Shown one piece after another: positions 60,483 through 64,000 of a DNA stretch of 64,000 nucleotides. The position numbers were made by a program, and so were the translations under genes. Under the pieces are notes generated by a model, which made no database searches, was not told the DNA's origin, and saw only the letters and a program-made list of their open reading frames with translations. The stretch is from NCBI GenBank assembly GCA_014284505.1, contig JAAFYY010000001.1:6621845-6685844 (forward strand), in the 5' to 3' direction. The stretch comes from Streptacidiphilus sp. 4-A2. Lineage in GTDB: Bacteria > Actinomycetota > Actinomycetes > Streptomycetales > Streptomycetaceae. Every line of letters starts with the position of its first letter. Positions within the stretch are counted from its first letter, which is position 1.

Positions 60483-61097
60483 ATGGTCGACATCAATCCG
60501 ACGCGCCCGCGCCGCGACAGCTACACCGTCGAGACCCTGCTCGCCGTGACCGTCAAGGTCTTCAACGAGCGCGGGTACGACGGCACCTCCATGGAGGACC
60601 TCTCCCGGGCCGCCGGCATCAGCAAGTCGTCGATCTACCACCATGTCCGGGGCAAGGAGGAACTGCTCAACCTGGCCGTCGGCCGGGCCCTGGACAGTCT
60701 GTTCGGCATCCTCGACGAGCCCGCGGCCGCCGCGGGCCCGGCCGCCGCCCGGCTGGAGCACGTGGTCCGCCGCACCACCGAAGTACTGATCGCCGAACTG
60801 CCCTATGTCACCCTGCTGCTGCGGGTGCGCGGCAACACCTCCGCCGAGCAGTGGGCACTGCGGCGGCGCCGGGAGTTCGACCACCATGTCGCCGAGCTGC
60901 TGGCGGCCGCGGTGCGCTCCGGCGAGCTGCGCGCCGACGTGGACCCCAGGCTGGCCACCCGGCTGATCTTCGGAATGATCAACTCGCTGGTGGAGTGGTA
61001 CCGGCCGGAGGGCGACGACAAGGGCGCCGACGCCGAGCAGATCGCCGACGCCGTGGTCGAGCTCAGCCTGAGCGGACTGCGCGTACCCCGGGACTGA
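60483..61097 (+). CDS. TetR-family regulator
   Basis: 204 residues. HTH: FNERGYDGTSMEDLSRAAGI then SKSSIYHHVRGKEELL. The ligand domain has LEHVVRRTTEVLIAELPYVT, LLLRVRGNTSAEQWAL, FGMINSLVEWYRPEG. This resembles TetR proteins that control phenylacetate or fatty acyl-CoA genes, which would fit the nearby paaN (inference). Divergent from the MFS exporter. Intact. Confidence 0.88.
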   Translation: MVDINPTRPRRDSYTVETLLAVTVKVFNERGYDGTSMEDLSRAAGISKSSIYHHVRGKEELLNLAVGRALDSLFGILDEPAAAAGPAAARLEHVVRRTTEVLIAELPYVTLLLRVRGNTSAEQWALRRRREFDHHVAELLAAAVRSGELRADVDPRLATRLIFGMINSLVEWYRPEGDDKGADAEQIADAVVELSLSGLRVPRD

Positions 61098-61156
61098 GCA
61101 GTTCCCCGGGACCGAGCGGCTCCCCGGGACCGAGCGGCTCCGCGGGACCCGGCGGC
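61085..61156. repeat. 18-base tandem repeat across the TetR stop
   Basis: Four units of 18 bases; two central ones are identical (TCCCCGGGACCGAGCGGC) and the outer two are diverged. The array begins in the last codons of the TetR gene and runs past its stop. Confidence 0.8.
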
Positions 61157-61184
61157 ACCGGAGGCCGGCCCGGCCGGGGCCGGC

Positions 61185-61910
61185 TCAGTCCGGCAGGACC
61201 GGGGTCCGGTCGGTCTCCTCGAAGACCAGCAGGGTGTTGGTGCCGAGCACCCCCGGGATGCTCTGGATCCGGTTCAGCACCAGATCCCGCAGCGCCCGGT
61301 TGTCCACCGTGTGCACCAGCATCAGCACGTCGAAGTCACCGCCGACCAGCGCGATGTGCTCCACCCCCGGCAGCTCCAGCAGCTGCCCGCGCACCGTCCG
61401 CCAGGAGTTCTGCACAATCCTCAGGGTGATGTACGCGGACGCGGCCTGGCCCGCCCGCTCGTGGTCCACCCGCGCGGTGAAGCCGCGGATCACCCCGTCC
61501 TCCACCATCCGCGCGATCCGCGCATAGGCGTTGGCCCGGGAGACATGCACCCGCTCCGCCACCGAGCGCACCGAGGCCCGGCCGTCCTGCTGGAGCAGCC
61601 GGACGATCGCCCGGTCGATCCGGTCCAGCGGACGCTGGTCCCCGCCCTCCACGTCCGGGAACGCGGGAGCCGTCGGGCGGGGCTGCTCCCGCCCCGCTCC
61701 CCGCACCGGGATCCGGCCCGCGCCGGCGCCCGCATTGCCGCCGGTGCTGCCGCCGGTGCTGTTGCCCGGGGCGCGGCCCGGCGCCGACGCCGAGCGCTGC
61801 CGGGCCCGCTCGGCCACCCATTCCGCCGCCGGTCCGGTGGTCAGCGGGGGCAGCGGAGCCCGTCGCCCCGGGCGCGAGTCCGCCGGCTCAGCCATCTGTT
61901 CACTGGACAT
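61185..61910 (-). CDS. Lrp/AsnC-family regulator (BkdR-like) with long N-terminus
   Basis: 241 residues. The first 85 are Pro/Gly/Ala-rich. The HTH is RPLDRIDRAIVRLLQQDGRA, SVRSVAERVHVSRANAYARI. The RAM ligand domain is YITLRIVQNSWRTVRGQLLE, ALVGGDFDVLMLVHTVDN, NRIQSIPGVLGTNTLLV. Divergent from bkd E1 genes, so it is probably the BkdR-type activator or repressor that responds to branched amino acids. ATG 61910 is preceded by GGGAGG; longer in-frame starts exist. Confidence 0.88.
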   Translation of the reverse strand: MSSEQMAEPADSRPGRRAPLPPLTTGPAAEWVAERARQRSASAPGRAPGNSTGGSTGGNAGAGAGRIPVRGAGREQPRPTAPAFPDVEGGDQRPLDRIDRAIVRLLQQDGRASVRSVAERVHVSRANAYARIARMVEDGVIRGFTARVDHERAGQAASAYITLRIVQNSWRTVRGQLLELPGVEHIALVGGDFDVLMLVHTVDNRALRDLVLNRIQSIPGVLGTNTLLVFEETDRTPVLPD

Positions 61911-62082
61911 GTCCCCCGACCCTCCCACTGTGGACGTCCTGCCTCCAGCAGACCGCGACATCGGCCGTTTGTCCACCACTTGGTCCGGACCGTAGTCAGT
62001 TCGATCAAACAACCGAACAATCGGTAGGGAGGGCGACCCCCGCAGCACCCTTTTGCCCGCTCACCACAGCCTGGAGGGCCCG

Positions 62083-63232
62083 ATGACTGTGCTGGACCAC
62101 CCGCCGCTCAGGCTTGGCCGCCGGATGCGCATGCGCCGCTGCGCGACCCCGCGCCGATGCTTCCGGACCCGGAACCGGTGCGCGTGCTCGGAACCCCGGC
62201 CCTGGAGGCCATGGACCCGGAGCTGCTGCGCGAGCTCTACACCCGGCTGGTCGTCGGCCGCCGCTACAACCAGCAGGCCACCACCCTGACCAAGCAGGGC
62301 AGCCTGGCCGTCTACCCCTCCTCCACCGGCCAGGAGGCCTGCCAGGTGGCGGCCGGGACCGCGCTGCGGGACGGCGACTGGCTGTTCCCCAGCTACCGGG
62401 ACACGCTGGCGGTGATATCCCGGGGGTCGACCCGCTGGAGGCACTCACCCTGCTGCGCGGCAACGCCCACTGCGGCTACGACCCGTACGAATGCCGGGTC
62501 GCCCCGCTCAGCACCCCGCTGGCCACCCAGGCCCCGCACGCCGTCGGGCTGGCCCATGCCGCCCGGCTGGCCGGGGACGACCTGGTCGCGCTGGCACTGG
62601 TCGGCGACGGCGGCACCAGCGAGGGCGACTTCCACGAGGCGCTGAACTTCGCCGGAGTGCTCAACGCCCCGGTGGTCTTCCTGGTCCAGAACAACGGCTA
62701 CGCGATCTCCGTGCCGCTGGCGAAGCAGTCGGCCGCGCCCACCCTCGCCCACAAGGCCGTCGGCTACGGCATCCAGGGCCGGCTGGTGGACGGCAACGAC
62801 GCCGCGGCCGTGCACACCGTGCTCTCCGAGGCGGTCGCCCACGCCCGCTCCGGCGCGGACGGTGCTGGTCGAGGCGGTCACCTACCGGCTCGACGCGCAC
62901 ACCAACGCGACGACGCGGGCGCTACCGCGCCCCGGAGGAGGTCGCCCGCTGGCAGGAGCACGACCCGCTGCCGCTGATGGAGCGCCATCTGCGGGAGGCA
63001 GGCGTGCTCAGCGACGCGGACGTCGAAGCAGCGACGGCCGCGGCCACGGAGCTGGCCACGCGGATGCGCGCGATTTCACGTGAAACCGGAACTCGACCCG
63101 CTGAGCCTGTTCACCCACGTCTACGCAGAGCCCACCCCGCAGCTGCGGGAGCAGGCCGCCCAGCTGGCCGCCGAGCTCGCCGCCGACGCCGAGGCCGCAA
63201 CCGACGCCGCAGCGGAAGCAGGAGCACGATGA
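62083..63232 (+). CDS. bkdA: Branched-chain keto-acid dehydrogenase E1 alpha (indels)
   Basis: About 383 residues. [56 protein letters not shown], then the ThDP motif [20 protein letters not shown], then [12 protein letters not shown] and the phosphorylation-loop part [13 protein letters not shown]. Frame changes near 62,140, 62,425, 62,862, 62,915 and 63,075. The enzyme decarboxylates keto acids of Val, Leu and Ile, giving primers for branched fatty acids and polyketides. Preceded by GGAGGG. ATGA overlap with the beta gene. Confidence 0.87.
63072..63087. promoter_or_regulatory. parS-like site inside bkdA
   Basis: GATTTCACGTGAAACC contains the full 12-base core TTTCACGTGAAA and matches the parS consensus TGTTTCACGTGAAACA at 13 of 16 bases. 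It is within the coding sequence near the 3' end. Confidence 0.55.
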
Positions 63233-64000
63233 CCACCCTGGCCCCACCCGCCGCCGCCACCATGGCGCAGGCGCTCAACACCGCCCTCCGCGACAGCCTG
63301 CGCGAGGACCCGAAGGTGCACATCCTCGGCGAGGACGTCGGCACCCTCGGCGGCGTCTTCCGGATCACCGACGGGCTGGCCGCCGAGTTCGGGCGGAGCG
63401 CTGCCTGGACACCCCGCTGGCCGAGGCCGGGACTCCACCGCCGTGGGCATGGCCATGTACGGGCTGCGTCCGGTGGTGGAGATGCAGTTCGACGCCTTCG
63501 CCTACCCGGCGTTCGAGCAGCTGGTCTCCCATGTCTCCCGGATGCGCAACCGCACCGCCGGGAAGATGCCGCTGCCCATCACCATCCGGATCCCCTACGG
63601 CGGCGGCATCGGCGGGGTGGAGCACCACAGCGACTCCTCCGAGGCGTACTACACGCACACTCCGGGCCTGCATGTGGTCACCCGGGCACGGTCGGCGACG
63701 CCTACGGGCTGCTGCGCGCGGCCATCGCCTCGGACGACCCGTGGTCTTCCTGGAGCCCAAGCGGCTCTACTGGTCCAAGGACGGATTCGACCCGGCGGCC
63801 GAGATCCCCGCGCTCGGCAAGGCCCTGATCCGCCGCCGCTCAACGGGGGCGACGCCGCGACCCTGATCACCTACGGCCCTCGCTGCCGCTCTGCCTGGAG
63901 GCCGCCGAAGCCGCGCGGCCGAGGTGGAACCTGTCCGTGCTGGACCTGCGCAGCCTGGTCCCCTTTGACGACGAGACCGTGATGGCGCGCGGTCCGGGCC
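63229..64000 (+). CDS. bkdB: Branched-chain keto-acid dehydrogenase E1 beta, partial (indels)
   Basis: Begins [20 protein letters not shown], then [80 protein letters not shown], and [13 protein letters not shown]. Frame changes near 63,400, 63,430, 63,690, 63,740, 63,840 and after. The gene runs past the window end; the E2 gene is expected next. The beta chain completes the E1 active site with BkdA. Confidence 0.87.

Overview
This is a 64 kb piece of a very GC-rich actinobacterial chromosome, most likely from the Streptomycetaceae (Streptomyces, Kitasatospora or Streptacidiphilus). The evidence is the codon usage with G or C in nearly every third position, many GTG starts and ATGA/GTGA overlaps, a Rex-controlled cydABDC operon next to a HisC-like aminotransferase and a LacI regulator, a SAV_2336/FxsC-type conflict cassette, a DUF5326 gene, and two parS-like sites. 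The parS-like sites suggest that the window lies in the origin-proximal core of the chromosome (inference).

Sequence quality affects the reading. About 28 of the 59 protein genes I list change reading frame at least once inside clearly conserved domains. Where near-identical copies exist in the window (two ABC ATPases, tandem secreted proteins, a repeat-rich gene) the frame changes are single missing or extra bases in one copy only. I therefore give whole-gene spans and treat most breaks as base-calling errors, not pseudogenes. They are densest at about 18.9-19.6, 24.3-25.8, 38.3-39.1, 56.6-57.4 and 62.1-63.9 kb.

Layout. 0-4.6 kb: the end of a VMAP gene, a MoxR AAA+ ATPase and a vWA protein fused to an FxsC/TIR domain, together a ternary conflict (defence or cell-suicide) system. 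4.6-7.6 kb: a truncated PIN protein, an F420-type oxidoreductase, an alpha/beta hydrolase with a Cys nucleophile and a secreted protein. 7.7-10.1 kb: four tandem secreted proteins with a shared signal peptide and C-terminal tail, one carrying a Pro/Gln-rich repeat. 10.7-22.1 kb: a HAD phosphatase, a DevS-like kinase, the cyd operon with its Rex site and an OmpR-type two-component pair. 22.1-29.7 kb: a MacAB-like exporter operon, a lipoprotein and a second adaptor-ATPase pair that lacks a permease. 30-36.6 kb: aminotransferase, LacI regulator, phosphoesterase, a membrane protein with 31-residue repeats, and asd.

36.8-46.8 kb: a HigBA-type toxin-antitoxin pair, a lipoprotein, a secreted glycosidase-like protein, a DUF1707 protein, thiC under a TPP riboswitch, an NfeD-flotillin pair, a cupin-tenA pair, a holin-like membrane protein and a NUDIX hydrolase. 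46.9-50.9 kb: a redox group (globin-reductase, thioredoxin, MerR regulator, ene-reductase). 51-56.3 kb: an MFS exporter, a BRO-N (phage antirepressor-like) gene with unusual palindromes, a SpoU-type RNA methyltransferase and an amino-acid permease. 56.5-61.1 kb: a PaaN-type aldehyde dehydrogenase, a MarR-MFS efflux unit and a TetR regulator. 61.2-64 kb: an Lrp regulator divergent from branched-chain keto-acid dehydrogenase E1 genes, the last cut by the window edge.

The parts most worth following up are the VMAP-MoxR-vWA/TIR cassette, the four-gene secreted family ending in NSAFxG, the BRO-N gene with three palindromes (two sharing a 15-base core) and the two parS-like sites.
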